64,000 nt of DNA from Parvicella sp964387945. GTDB lineage: Bacteria; Bacteroidota; Bacteroidia; Flavobacteriales_D; Parvicellaceae. The notes under the pieces were generated by a model. It was not told the origin of the DNA, made no database searches, and saw only the letters and a program-made list of their open reading frames with translations. Numbering within the stretch: the stretch's first letter is position 1; the number at the start of each line of letters is the position of its first letter. Position numbers and translations under genes: made by a program. The DNA lies in contig CAYLYX010000005.1 of assembly GCA_964387945.1 (NCBI GenBank), positions 62,001 through 126,000 on the forward strand. The letters run 5' to 3'. This document shows positions 41,534 to 51,173 of this stretch, one piece after another.

Positions 41534-43702
41534 TTACAACCCCTTTTCCAAATCTTCCAATTTTGCTTTCACCTTAAAATTTCCAATCAAGACTTCTGCC
41601 ACATCTCCTTTAATGGAGATAATCACACCCTTACTCTTCGAAGTTCTGTGCACGACCCGATCATCCACTTTCAATGTAACTTTTGGCTTCGCTACTTCTT
41701 CTTTTACATCTTGCTTGTTCTCTTTTTTATCTTCTACCTTTTTAGGGGGTGCAGATATCTTATACTTGAGGTTGGGTAAATCGGGTTGCTTGAGTTCTTT
41801 CTTAAACTCCACTGGTTTTTCCTTAGACAATACTTTCGACTTCTCCATCGCCACAAGCTTTGTGACTTCTTCTCCTAATCGTTTGACGGTCTTGTGATGC
41901 TTATATCTCTTGATCAGTTCGTAGACCTTTTTCCCTAAATTGGTAAACTTATTCTGCTGCTCAAAATACTGCGCTTGCTTAACCGCCTGTTTCTTTAGTC
42001 GCAGTAACTTGTTCTCATATTCCTGAATCAATTGATCGGAACTTGCTTTACTCTTGATATGTCCGGCACTGACCTTTTCCAGCTTGCTCTTTTCTCGCTG
42101 TAAGGCTACTGAAAGATCGTCTAGCTTTATTTTACCCAAACTTACACGCGCTTTAGCCTCTTCAATGATGCTTTTCGCAATTCCATTGTTTTTTGCGACC
42201 TCAAACGTAAACGAACTTCCAGGCTGACCAATACTCAATTGATATGTTGGCTCTAAGGCTTTGGTATCAAACAACATACATCCATTGATCGCTTCTGCTA
42301 AGTTAGCGGTGAGGATTTTGATATTGTTGTAATGCGTGGTGATCACGGCATAAGTTCCTTGTTCATATAGTTTCTCATAAAACACTTCTGCTAAAGCTCC
42401 TCCTAACTCAGGATCAGAGCCTGAACCAAATTCATCTAACAGTAACAGTGCTTCTGGATTAGCATTTTTCAGGAATTGTTTCATCCTACGAATTCGGTAG
42501 CTATACGTACTCAGCTGATTTTCGATGGACTGGTTATCACCAATATCTGAACCGATATAGCTGAACCACCTAAACTCGCTAACATCACTCACAGGCACCA
42601 AAAAGCCAAACTGAAACATAACTTGTAATAATCCTGCTGTTTTCAACGTGATGGACTTACCTCCTGCATTGGGACCAGAAATCACTAAAAACCTCCGTCC
42701 TTCATCCAGGCTAATTTCCTGTCCGATAGTGGGTAGATTTTGTCGATTATTCTTAAGGTACAGCAATGGGTGAATCGCCTCTTTCCAGTACCATTTGTCG
42801 TTTCCAAAACGGGGCAATACACCATGATAGCTTTTCGCAAAGACAATCTTGGCATTGAGCAGATCAAATCGCACCAACAATCGCTGGTAAGCGCTTAGGT
42901 AATACTTTTTACTTCTTAGAAATTCGGTTAACTCCTTTAGAATCTGAAAAATCTCATCCCGCTCAGCATATCGCAAGTTTTCCTGCTCTTTATTGAGTTC
43001 CTGGTTTTCAAACGGTTCTATGTATGATAACGTTCCTCCTCCACTCGAGTCGATGACTCTTCCAGGCACACGCTTCTTGTGCTGAGAAAGCACCGATAAT
43101 AGTCGCTTTTCGTCTAGAAAAACCTCCTCAATATCTCCCAACAACTCGTCCTTTTTATACTTCTTCAGTAAGCGATCAAAATTTCGGTTGATTTGCTCTC
43201 TGTTTGACTTTAGCTTCGAACGAATACTTGCAAGTTTTTTAGAGGCATTGTCTTTGATTTGATTCTTGGCATTCAACTTAGAAGCAATTGGCTCAATGAT
43301 TTCTTCAATTCCTTCAATGTGCGCACATGCTTCGTGCACAGATGGAAAGTTAGTTTGATTTTTTACTGAAAAGTCAACCAGTTCTTTGGTCCCTAGACAC
43401 AAGCGATACACTTTTAGCAACTCGTTTAACACCAACACCCCATTAGCAATATTCAGCAGTTTAATCGCTCCTTTAATATCCTTGAAATACGGATGCGGAA
43501 AGTATATTTCATCGTCATAAATGGCCTTGATCTCACGCAACAAATCAAATTCTGCCTTAAGTGCTTCCTCATCCTCAAAAGGAGAAAGATGGGTGCAAAT
43601 CTGCTTGGCTTTATCCGACTTACAATATCCAGATAGCAGTTCACCCACTTCATCAAATTGAAGTTCGTTAAGTGTTTGTTTATCGATAAAAAGTTTGTCC
43701 AT
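41534..43702 (-). CDS. mutS2: MutS2-family ATPase without Smr domain
   Basis: 722 residues. MutS core with long coiled-coil clamp (about 140-260), Walker A GPNAGGKS (about 342), Walker B LLLLDEFGSGSDP and ITTHYNNIK. A second coiled region (about 510-600) and a Lys-rich linker follow. MutS2 normally ends with a Smr endonuclease domain; here the C-terminus is a KOW-like strand region (DRVVHRTSKSKGVIISIKGD) and stops. Possible roles from the family: anti-recombination or ribosome rescue. Own promoter (TACTTTTG) 14 nt upstream. Confidence 0.9.
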   Translation of the reverse strand: MDKLFIDKQTLNELQFDEVGELLSGYCKSDKAKQICTHLSPFEDEEALKAEFDLLREIKAIYDDEIYFPHPYFKDIKGAIKLLNIANGVLVLNELLKVYRLCLGTKELVDFSVKNQTNFPSVHEACAHIEGIEEIIEPIASKLNAKNQIKDNASKKLASIRSKLKSNREQINRNFDRLLKKYKKDELLGDIEEVFLDEKRLLSVLSQHKKRVPGRVIDSSGGGTLSYIEPFENQELNKEQENLRYAERDEIFQILKELTEFLRSKKYYLSAYQRLLVRFDLLNAKIVFAKSYHGVLPRFGNDKWYWKEAIHPLLYLKNNRQNLPTIGQEISLDEGRRFLVISGPNAGGKSITLKTAGLLQVMFQFGFLVPVSDVSEFRWFSYIGSDIGDNQSIENQLSTYSYRIRRMKQFLKNANPEALLLLDEFGSGSDPELGGALAEVFYEKLYEQGTYAVITTHYNNIKILTANLAEAINGCMLFDTKALEPTYQLSIGQPGSSFTFEVAKNNGIAKSIIEEAKARVSLGKIKLDDLSVALQREKSKLEKVSAGHIKSKASSDQLIQEYENKLLRLKKQAVKQAQYFEQQNKFTNLGKKVYELIKRYKHHKTVKRLGEEVTKLVAMEKSKVLSKEKPVEFKKELKQPDLPNLKYKISAPPKKVEDKKENKQDVKEEVAKPKVTLKVDDRVVHRTSKSKGVIISIKGDVAEVLIGNFKVKAKLEDLEKGL

Positions 43703-43715
43703 TGCTAATTAGGGA

Positions 43716-43723
43716 CAAAAGTA
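43716..43723 (-). promoter_or_regulatory. mutS2 -7 promoter element (TACTTTTG)
   Basis: Exact TAnnTTTG on the minus strand, 13 nt before the mutS2 ATG at 43702. Confidence 0.65.
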
Positions 43724-43822
43724 AAGAATACTGTTACAACTGCACAGATCGAATAACTACAATTCTCATACAGATAATAAACGCTTATGTTATGCCGTCC
43801 TCAAATTAGTAACTTGCCATCA

Positions 43823-44383
43823 ATGAGTAAATTAATAACAATAGCGCTAGTATCAACCCTTCTTATTCATCAAAATTATTCTCAATCAAATAGTTTAATA
43901 ATAACTGAGATCGGTACCACGAGCGAAGCGATTAAACTTAATAGTGTCAAATATGACACCATGAGAACAGCGTTTTGGGATGAATCGACAGAAGGAGCAG
44001 AAGCCATTGCATACTTTAATCAAAATGTTCTCAAGCTATTGATCGTCAACTGGTACGGAGAGATGGGAGCTAAAAGAATTGAATACTTCTTTGCCAACGA
44101 TAAGTTAATACTTGCAAAAGACTATCGTTTTGAATACAATCGTCCCATTTACTGGGATGCGGAAAAAGCCAACGAAATAGGAGACAACGAAGTTCATGAT
44201 CCTCAAAAGACTGTGGTTTTTGAAGATCACTATTACTTCCAAAATAAGGAATTAATTCATTGGGTTGATTCAAATGGTTCTGTTGTTGACCTAAATTTGG
44301 GGACTAACAAAATCACTGGCAAGATGCTATTGATGTATGTTCGAGAAACAAAAGCGAGGTTCTTTAAAAGCTCCACCGATTAG
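43823..44383 (+). CDS. Hypothetical secreted protein
   Basis: 186 residues from ATG 43823, which gives the signal peptide MSKLITIALVSTLLIHQNYSQ. The mature domain is acidic and aromatic-rich; two phrases (IEYFFANDKLILAKDYRFEY, VVFEDHYYFQNKELIHW) look like repeats of one beta-hairpin unit. Not recognised. Its stop overlaps the convergent mnmD stop by 4 nt. Confidence 0.65.
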   Translation: MSKLITIALVSTLLIHQNYSQSNSLIITEIGTTSEAIKLNSVKYDTMRTAFWDESTEGAEAIAYFNQNVLKLLIVNWYGEMGAKRIEYFFANDKLILAKDYRFEYNRPIYWDAEKANEIGDNEVHDPQKTVVFEDHYYFQNKELIHWVDSNGSVVDLNLGTNKITGKMLLMYVRETKARFFKSSTD

Positions 44384-45036
44384 TTCTTCATACCCCTTAA
44401 CATTTCTCGCTTTCCGGGAGGTCCGGGTAAACGCTCCATGGTAAACCCGACTTCCAGCAAATCCCTACGCACCTGGCCTTTGGCACAATAAGTTACAAAT
44501 ACCCCACCCGGTTTTGTTGCCTTGTAGATAATTTCAAACACCTGCTTTTCCCACATCTCGCCTTGAGCTCGAGGACCAAAAGCATCAAAATAAACAACAT
44601 CAAAGTTTTCCTCATCTTTCAGGTTCAAAACATCAACTTCTCGCTTCTCAAGATCAAAATTCTCATAAAGTTGTACCGACTCCTCCCAAGCAGCTGAATA
44701 AGCCTTTTTGAGGTAATCGTCTTCGTCCCAATCTTTGTAATTGAGTTGTTCAAGAACTTCTTGAGGCACTGGAAATTTCTCAATGCCTGTGTAGTGAATT
44801 TTTAACTGGTTTTGCTTAGCAGCTTTATAGGTGAGAAGCGAATTCAACCCTGTTCCCCAGCCTACTTCCAGCACTTTGATCTGCTTTTGGCTCTTGGCAG
44901 AGTACAGTAACCCATTTTGTATGAATACATGCAACGCTTCCTGTACAGCACCATGCCGAGAATGGTAGGTTTCATCCATTTCCGGAAGGTACAAGGTATG
45001 TGAGCCATCATTCGATTCGAGTATCTCTACTTTCAT
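44380..45036 (-). CDS. mnmD: tRNA 5-methylaminomethyl-2-thiouridine methyltransferase (MnmD)
   Basis: Stand-alone methyltransferase domain homologous to the N-terminal part of MnmC; completes the mnm5s2U34 modification of tRNA wobble uridine with SAM. Recognised by DETYHSRHGAVQEALHVFI, the SAM motif VLEVGWGTGLNSLLT, and FDVVYFDAFGPRAQGEMW with TYCAKGQVRRDL. 218 residues. The minus-strand promoter TATCTTTG at 45143-45150 gives it a leader of about 100 nt. Confidence 0.93.
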   Translation of the reverse strand: MKVEILESNDGSHTLYLPEMDETYHSRHGAVQEALHVFIQNGLLYSAKSQKQIKVLEVGWGTGLNSLLTYKAAKQNQLKIHYTGIEKFPVPQEVLEQLNYKDWDEDDYLKKAYSAAWEESVQLYENFDLEKREVDVLNLKDEENFDVVYFDAFGPRAQGEMWEKQVFEIIYKATKPGGVFVTYCAKGQVRRDLLEVGFTMERLPGPPGKREMLRGMKN

Positions 45037-45142
45037 CCTAAATATCTAATTATTCGTCACGAATTTCCTATCAATCCTACTATTCTATCGACCAGTAGGC
45101 AACATTTGCAACTCTTGGTCGTCTTTTATACAGATTGCAACG

Positions 45143-45150
45143 CAAAGATA
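45143..45150 (-). promoter_or_regulatory. -7 promoter element for mnmD (TATCTTTG)
   Basis: Exact TAnnTTTG on the minus strand; predicted start about 45139, leader about 100 nt to mnmD. Confidence 0.5.
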
Positions 45151-45247
45151 CGGAAACCAATAAGTTCATCGAACATTGTGTGGAGGGCTTTGAAAAGTTG
45201 ACAATCACTAGTTAGACTTAATAGCACATTGCTATTCTACCTCTGGG

Positions 45248-45285
45248 AAGAGCCACACCTTGAAAAAGGTATGGCTCTTTTTCTT
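45248..45285 (+). terminator. Strong intrinsic terminator without an assigned gene
   Basis: AAGAGCCACACCTT pairs with AAGGTATGGCTCTT at 13 of 14 positions around a GAAA loop, followed by TTTTCTTT. On the minus strand no T-run follows, so it is directional. Confidence 0.8.
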
Positions 45286-45361
45286 TACTGTCCTCTCACC
45301 CCACTATTTCACCGCTCAAACCAAGTTGCTAACAACCGTAGGAAAAAAGGCAAAAATTCAC

Positions 45362-45369
45362 TACTTTTG
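45362..45369 (+). promoter_or_regulatory. -7 promoter element (TACTTTTG) of the E1 gene
   Basis: Exact TAnnTTTG; predicted start about 45373 gives a 28-nt leader before ATG 45401. Confidence 0.65.
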
Positions 45370-45400
45370 CACGACATTACACACGCATAATTGACACGTT

Positions 45401-47827
45401 ATGAGCAACGAGAAAGAAGAAGTATTGGAGACGACAAGTGTAGAAGATATCAAAAACGAAATTCTTAACGATTATAAACTAGTATGTAGAAGTCGTGAGG
45501 CTTCTCTATTAGGGAGAAAGGAAGTATTAACGGGAAAAGCAAAGTTCGGAATCTTTGGTGACGGAAAAGAGCTAGCGCAGATTGCGATGGCCAAGCAGTT
45601 CAAAAATGGAGATTTTAGATCAGGCTATTATCGGGATCAAACCTTTATGATGGCTATTGACTCGTTAACGGTAAAAGAATATTTTGCTGCGCTTTACGCA
45701 CACACTGACCTAGATAAAGAACCTGCTTCTGGTGGACGTCAGATGGGTGGTCACTACGCTACGCGTAACCTGAATGAAGACGGCACTTGGAAAAACTTGA
45801 TGGAGCAGAAAAACAGTTCGGCTGATATCTCTCCCACAGCTGGTCAAATGCCAAGGTTGTTAGGTTTAGCACAAGCATCTAAAGTTTATCGTAATAATCC
45901 TGATCTTGCGGATTGGACCAATTTTACAAACGGTGGTAATGAAGTTGCTTTTGGTACAATTGGTGACGCAAGTACTTCGGAAGGATTATTTTGGGAGACC
46001 ATCAATGCAGCGGGTGTATTGCAGGTTCCGTTGGTGATGTCGGTTTGGGATGATGGCTGGGGAATTTCTGTTCCTAAGAAGTATCAAACAACTAAAGGGA
46101 ACATTTCTGATGCTTTGGCAGGATTTGCGAAGGATGAAGACACCAATGGTTACAAGATTTTTAAAGTAAAAGGATGGGATTACCCTTCGTTGATCAAAAC
46201 CTATGAAGACGCTGTTGATTATTCACGAGAACATCATGTTCCGAGTTTGATTCACGTTGAGGAAGTAACTCAACCACAAGGACACTCAACATCTGGTTCG
46301 CACGAGCGATATAAAACACCAGAGCAACTTGAGTGGGCAAAGGAATACGACTGTGTTAACCAGTTCAAGCAATGGATTGTTAATCATACTTTCCCTGATG
46401 GCTCTACAATCGCTACGATGGAAGAGCTGGAAGAAATGCACAAGACGATCAAAAAAGAAGTGCGTGCTGAGCAAAAAGCAGCTTGGGCTGAATTTACCAA
46501 AGACTTAAAAGATGATTTCAACCGCGTACTTCCTTTATTAGAGAAAGTAGCGGAAGAAAGTAAGAATAAGGTATTCATTGAAAAAGCGGTTGGGGATTTC
46601 AAAAATGCCTTTGATCCCATCCGAAAAGATTTATTTAGAGCTGCAAAAAGAGTTTTGCGACTTACTCGAGGTGAAGAGTTAGCTTCTAAAACTGCTCTAC
46701 AAAACCTTTTGGTCCAGTTAGGAAATGAAGCTTACGACAAATACTCTTCTTACTTGTACAGTGAGTCGGACATGAGTCCGATGAACATAGAAGAGGTTGC
46801 TCCGGTGTATGACACAGATGAACAAGTGGATGGAAGAATTATCCTAAGAGAGAATTTTAGACATATTTTTGAGAACCGTCCTGAAGTATTAAGTTTTGGT
46901 GAAGACACGGGTAAAATCGGTGGTGTAAACCAAACCATGGAGGGGATGCAGGAGCAATTTGGTGAATTGAGAGTTTCTGACACTGGAATTCGAGAAGCTA
47001 CCATTATTGGTCAGGGAATCGGAATGGCGCTCAGAGGACTTCGTCCTATCGCTGAGATTCAATACTTGGATTACCTTTTATACTGTCTTCAAATCATGAG
47101 TGATGATTTGGCTACAGTTCAATATCGAACGAAAGGAGGACAAAAAGCACCGTTGATCATCAGAACTAGAGGACACCGTTTAGAAGGGGTTTGGCATGCT
47201 GGATCTCCGATGGGCGGAATCATTAACCTCATCAAAGGAATCCACGTTTGTGTTCCCAGAAATATGACCAAAGCAGCAGGGTTTTACAACACTCTCTTAG
47301 AAGGTGATGATCCCGCATTGGTTGTAGAATGTTTGAACGGTTACCGATCAAAAGAACCGATGCCATCTAATTTGGGAGAATTCAAAACACCTTTAGGTAT
47401 TCCTGAAGTGGTGGAAGAAGGTGAAGATGTAACGATTGTTTCTTACGGTTCCACTTTTAACCTATGCGTTCAGGCCGCAAAAGAATTGCGAGAAGTTGGA
47501 ATTTCTGTCGAATTGATCGATGTTCAAACCTTGATTCCGTTTGATATTCACAGCAGTATCGTTGAATCCTTAAAAAAGACCAACCGCGTCTTGTTTGTAG
47601 ACGAAGACGTTGAAGGAGGTGCTACGGCTTACATGATGCAGCAGGTATTGCAAAAACAAGGTGGTTATTTCCATTTGGATAGTGCTCCGGCAACATTAAC
47701 GGCTAAAGATCACCGTCCGGCATATGGTAGTGATGGCGATTACTTCTCCAAACCAAGCGTAGAAGACATCTTTGATGCGGTGTATGAAATCATGCACGAG
47801 TTTTCACCAGAAGACTATCCGTACTAA
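45401..47827 (+). CDS. Fused E1 alpha/beta subunit of branched-chain 2-oxoacid dehydrogenase
   Basis: 808-residue thiamine-diphosphate dehydrogenase joining the alpha (about 1-390) and beta (about 475-808) subunits in one chain. Alpha part: GYYRDQTFMMAI, RQMGGHYATR, and the ThDP motif beginning GDASTSEGLFWE and ending WDDGWGIS; beta part: LSFGEDTGKIGGVNQ, GVWHAGSPMGG, VECLNGYRSKEP, LFVDEDVEGGATAY. It decarboxylates 2-oxoisovalerate-type substrates and passes the acyl group to E2; E2/E3 are not here. The fused form is standard in Flavobacteriales. GTG-started rRNA methyltransferase follows after 11 nt. Confidence 0.93.
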   Translation: MSNEKEEVLETTSVEDIKNEILNDYKLVCRSREASLLGRKEVLTGKAKFGIFGDGKELAQIAMAKQFKNGDFRSGYYRDQTFMMAIDSLTVKEYFAALYAHTDLDKEPASGGRQMGGHYATRNLNEDGTWKNLMEQKNSSADISPTAGQMPRLLGLAQASKVYRNNPDLADWTNFTNGGNEVAFGTIGDASTSEGLFWETINAAGVLQVPLVMSVWDDGWGISVPKKYQTTKGNISDALAGFAKDEDTNGYKIFKVKGWDYPSLIKTYEDAVDYSREHHVPSLIHVEEVTQPQGHSTSGSHERYKTPEQLEWAKEYDCVNQFKQWIVNHTFPDGSTIATMEELEEMHKTIKKEVRAEQKAAWAEFTKDLKDDFNRVLPLLEKVAEESKNKVFIEKAVGDFKNAFDPIRKDLFRAAKRVLRLTRGEELASKTALQNLLVQLGNEAYDKYSSYLYSESDMSPMNIEEVAPVYDTDEQVDGRIILRENFRHIFENRPEVLSFGEDTGKIGGVNQTMEGMQEQFGELRVSDTGIREATIIGQGIGMALRGLRPIAEIQYLDYLLYCLQIMSDDLATVQYRTKGGQKAPLIIRTRGHRLEGVWHAGSPMGGIINLIKGIHVCVPRNMTKAAGFYNTLLEGDDPALVVECLNGYRSKEPMPSNLGEFKTPLGIPEVVEEGEDVTIVSYGSTFNLCVQAAKELREVGISVELIDVQTLIPFDIHSSIVESLKKTNRVLFVDEDVEGGATAYMMQQVLQKQGGYFHLDSAPATLTAKDHRPAYGSDGDYFSKPSVEDIFDAVYEIMHEFSPEDYPY

Positions 47828-47838
47828 AAATACGTGTC

Positions 47839-49215
47839 GTGACGAAGTTACCGGAAGAATTTGTAGCCTATTGTCACCAGCATTTTGAAGATGCCACCGC
47901 ACTACTGGAGGAGTTGGACAAACCAGCTCCCACTTCCATTCGGATCAATCGAAAGAAATTACCTGAACCTAATTTAAAGAAAGTTCCGTGGAGCAATTCG
48001 GGCTACTACCTGGGGCATCGTCCCACCTTTACAGAAGACCCTTTATTTCATGCAGGAGCCTATTATGTGCAAGAGGCTTCTTCCATGTTACTGAGTCAGG
48101 TACAACAACTGCTACCGCGCGAAAAAGACCTCAAAATTCTTGACCTCTGTGCCGCTCCAGGAGGGAAGAGCACGTTATTGCATAATTTGTACCCAACTTC
48201 CCTTCTTGTCGCTAACGAAATTGTTCCGAAAAGAGCAAAAATACTGGCAGAAAACATTACCAAATGGGGTTGCATGAACAATATCGTCACCAATGCTTCT
48301 CCCGAGCAAATTGCCAAAACCAAAGAACAGTTTGACTTAATTGTGGTCGATGCTCCTTGTAGTGGAGAGGGAATGTTTAGAAAGGATAAAAATGCACGCT
48401 CCGAATGGTCACCTGATAACGTTGAAATCTGCACCAAAAGACAGGAAGACATTGTTGAAACGATCTATGATAATCTTAAAGAAGGCGGTGTTTTAGCCTA
48501 TAGTACCTGTACCTTTAACCATAAAGAAAATGAAAAGAACGTTCAAAAATTCATTGACAACTTTAACCTTCGCGTAAAGAACATTGAAGTTCCCAAAGGC
48601 ATTCTTGCTACTCGATTAGGCTATCGTATGCTGCCACACCGAATAAAAGGGGAAGGTTTCTTCATTTCATTTTTGGAAAAAACGGAAAACTCTGGAACAA
48701 AACCAAAGCTAATAAAGACCAATAAAGCCATTACAAATACGCGAGAAAGACCCGAAGAGTTCGGAGACTTATTCAAAAAAGATAACCTCTTTCGCTACGA
48801 TGAGACCTTGCATTTGTTTGATCAACGGTATCAATCAACACTATTCAACCTGCAGCAAAAAGTGCGCATCGTTCAGTTTGGGCATCAGCTGGGTAAGTTT
48901 GTTAAAAGTAAATATATACCTGCACCTACCCTATTCACCCTATCAAAAGCGAAAGACCTTTACCCTCATCTTGAACTTGATCATGACAATGCGATTACGT
49001 TTTTAAAAAAAGGAAACATATCACTGACATCTTCACTCGAAGACGGATGGTACTTTGCCACATTTAACGGAGTGCCTATTGGTCTACTCAAGAAAATCGG
49101 TCACCGGAGCAATAATTATTTCCCAAAAGAATGGCGAATCATAAACCCAAGAATAACGGCAGGCTTCAGCTTAGAAGAATTACTGCATAATAAAACTGAC
49201 GCCAACAAAGAATGA
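47839..49215 (+). CDS. RsmF/NOL1-NOP2-Sun family rRNA m5C methyltransferase
   Basis: 458-residue SAM-dependent RNA cytosine-C5 methyltransferase. N-terminal RsmF-like PTSIRINRKK, SAM motif DLCAAPGGKSTLL, the catalytic-Cys motifs DAPCSGEGMF and YSTCTFNHKENE, and a C-terminal PUA-like region (about 300-450) typical of RsmF/YebU. Probable target 16S rRNA. The start is GTG 47839, 11 nt after the E1 stop; no ATG fits. Confidence 0.9.
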   Translation: MTKLPEEFVAYCHQHFEDATALLEELDKPAPTSIRINRKKLPEPNLKKVPWSNSGYYLGHRPTFTEDPLFHAGAYYVQEASSMLLSQVQQLLPREKDLKILDLCAAPGGKSTLLHNLYPTSLLVANEIVPKRAKILAENITKWGCMNNIVTNASPEQIAKTKEQFDLIVVDAPCSGEGMFRKDKNARSEWSPDNVEICTKRQEDIVETIYDNLKEGGVLAYSTCTFNHKENEKNVQKFIDNFNLRVKNIEVPKGILATRLGYRMLPHRIKGEGFFISFLEKTENSGTKPKLIKTNKAITNTRERPEEFGDLFKKDNLFRYDETLHLFDQRYQSTLFNLQQKVRIVQFGHQLGKFVKSKYIPAPTLFTLSKAKDLYPHLELDHDNAITFLKKGNISLTSSLEDGWYFATFNGVPIGLLKKIGHRSNNYFPKEWRIINPRITAGFSLEELLHNKTDANKE

Positions 49216-49232
49216 TGTATTTTTAAGCTCAC

Positions 49233-51173
49233 TTGAAAAAAGTTAAACCACTATATCAACTCCTTATTTTTCTTTTTTATTTTGGATTTAGTCTGTACCT
49301 CCAAAAGAGTATGATTCGTGAATTCCCGCACCACATTCATGCTTGGGCACATGTAGACCACTACGCGTTGAGTAAGGGATTTCTTAATAACAACTTTGAC
49401 TTCTTTCACCCAGAGACACTTACAGCCAACAAGCAATTCCCGAGTTCGAAACATCCAAAAAAGCTAACACCTATTACATCGGTTGATTTTCCCATTGTGC
49501 AGTTTACCGCTGCCGTTGTCATGAAAATTTCAGGCAATGAAGAACCTGTCGTCTACCGTGTTTTAATGCTGCTGTTAGCCAGTTTAGGACTTCTTTATTT
49601 GTTTAAAATTGGGTATTTCTTTTCTCAGCAATCCATACTCAGCATTCTGCTGCCAATGGTTCTGATATTTTCTCCGGTCTATCTGGATTATCAAATTGGG
49701 TTTCTACCTACCATAGCAGCCATGAGTTGCTTATTTGCAGGCATTTATCATTTTCTTGTATACCAACGAGAAACCAGCCAAAAACAGTTGATTATTTCTG
49801 TGATTTGGTTGTCACTCGCAGCGGCCATCCGATTGCCATTTGCCATACCGCTAATAGCGATTCTAGGTCATCAGTTCTTGCTCATCTTGAAGAAAAAATC
49901 ATCCATCAAAACCATTCTTATTATTGGATGTGGACTCGTTTTACCAGTGCTTTACTTTTTCTATAATCAGTACTTAAGAGCAGAATATGGTTCTCTCTTT
50001 TTGGGTTCTCCACTTTATGCCAGAAATCTAGAGGAACTCATCAGTAATTTCACTGAAGCGTGTCAAAATTGGCATTTTCATTATTTCCATCCACTCCAAT
50101 GGGCGATTTTACTTACCGCTCTTGTTGCACTGCCTGTAGGAAGAGTTTTGATTCAAAAACTTCCATCACAGCTCAAGCAACTCGTTGATATCGCATTGAT
50201 CTGTGGACTTGGTGTATTCCTTTATATGATTTTGATGTCGCGTCAACTGGTACATCACGATTACTATGCGCTCGATACGTTCATTCCTTTCCTCATAATT
50301 GTAGGTATCATAGGCATCAATCATTTCGTGAAAATCACAAGGACACCGTATTTTTTCTCCTTTGTTTTCTTGTTCGTCTTGATCTATATCCTACCTAAAA
50401 ACATTGACCTACTGAATGAAAGAAGGTCTGTCGATTATAGCCAACCCTATACCCAAATGTATGAGAATTACAGTCATTTGGAAGAACTATTGGATAGGAA
50501 TAAGATCACTCCTTCCACTCCACTTTTAGTTCTTGATCCAATGGCACCAAACATGCCTTTTTTATTGAGTAATTTCCAAGGAGCCAATGTCATGAGATTT
50601 AAACATCAATCGTTTGAGGAGTTTATGAATTCATCTTATGGGTATGTCATTTTAAGGAGTAGCTTATTCTACTCTGATTTTTGGAAAATCAACAATAAAA
50701 TTCTACAAAAGACACAATTGGTTGATTATGGTTTTGGTATTTTCCTTTTGAAGGTGGAAACCACAGCCAGCAAAAATGTTTTTGATTGGCTAGAAATCAA
50801 TCCTGAGCAGCCCATGAAAGTCTCAACTCTTGAGGCAGTACAAGATGTTGAGGTAGTCAAGGATAGTGGTACTTGTAATTCGGAGTTTGGTGTTACTTAC
50901 AGAGACACTCTTCATGGAGAACAGTTTCGATTAGCATCTTTTTCTTTTAAACTCAAGAAGGAACAGAATACAGAAGCGCTTTGGCATCTTCATATCTATT
51001 CAGACCAAGAAGAGCTATTTAATGAATATCTTCAAATCAAAACGACTAGTGAAACTTTCGAAAGGGAAATTATTATTCCAAATGATTTGAACACATGGTA
51101 CATTTCGAGTTACCTTTACAATCCAAACAATAATACAATTCATTATCAAGATTTTGAAGTCAAATATTATTAG
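49233..51173 (+). CDS. GT39/PMT-like polytopic membrane glycosyltransferase
   Basis: 646 residues starting at TTG 49233 (no suitable ATG; the nearby ATGs are closed by TAA). About ten hydrophobic segments between residues 8 and 390 with short loops such as HIHAWAHVDHYAL (early acidic/His loop), RLPFAIP and DYYALDTFIPFL, as in the ArnT/PMT lipid-linked sugar transferases. A C-terminal soluble beta-rich domain (about 470-646) is probably periplasmic. Donor lipid and acceptor unknown. It overlaps the next small gene by 20 nt. Confidence 0.75.
   Translation: MKKVKPLYQLLIFLFYFGFSLYLQKSMIREFPHHIHAWAHVDHYALSKGFLNNNFDFFHPETLTANKQFPSSKHPKKLTPITSVDFPIVQFTAAVVMKISGNEEPVVYRVLMLLLASLGLLYLFKIGYFFSQQSILSILLPMVLIFSPVYLDYQIGFLPTIAAMSCLFAGIYHFLVYQRETSQKQLIISVIWLSLAAAIRLPFAIPLIAILGHQFLLILKKKSSIKTILIIGCGLVLPVLYFFYNQYLRAEYGSLFLGSPLYARNLEELISNFTEACQNWHFHYFHPLQWAILLTALVALPVGRVLIQKLPSQLKQLVDIALICGLGVFLYMILMSRQLVHHDYYALDTFIPFLIIVGIIGINHFVKITRTPYFFSFVFLFVLIYILPKNIDLLNERRSVDYSQPYTQMYENYSHLEELLDRNKITPSTPLLVLDPMAPNMPFLLSNFQGANVMRFKHQSFEEFMNSSYGYVILRSSLFYSDFWKINNKILQKTQLVDYGFGIFLLKVETTASKNVFDWLEINPEQPMKVSTLEAVQDVEVVKDSGTCNSEFGVTYRDTLHGEQFRLASFSFKLKKEQNTEALWHLHIYSDQEELFNEYLQIKTTSETFEREIIIPNDLNTWYISSYLYNPNNNTIHYQDFEVKYY

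Larger units (their letters stand above)
45037..45400 (+). other. 364-nt gene-free stretch with orphan terminator (candidate small RNA)
   Basis: No ORF is credible. It holds the mnmD promoter, a perfect hairpin AATAGC/GCTATT near 45220, a strong plus-strand terminator at 45248-45285 and the promoter of the E1 gene at 45362-45369. Because no plus-strand gene ends nearby (the closest stops at 44383), a plus-strand transcript of roughly 100-200 nt ending at the terminator is plausible. A weak -7-like AACATTTG lies near 45087-45094. Confidence 0.35.

Noticed and set aside
45037..45290. Naming the intergenic RNA 6S or SRP RNA
   Set aside because: The conserved SRP loop is absent and I cannot demonstrate the 6S closed-bubble fold; left as an unnamed candidate.
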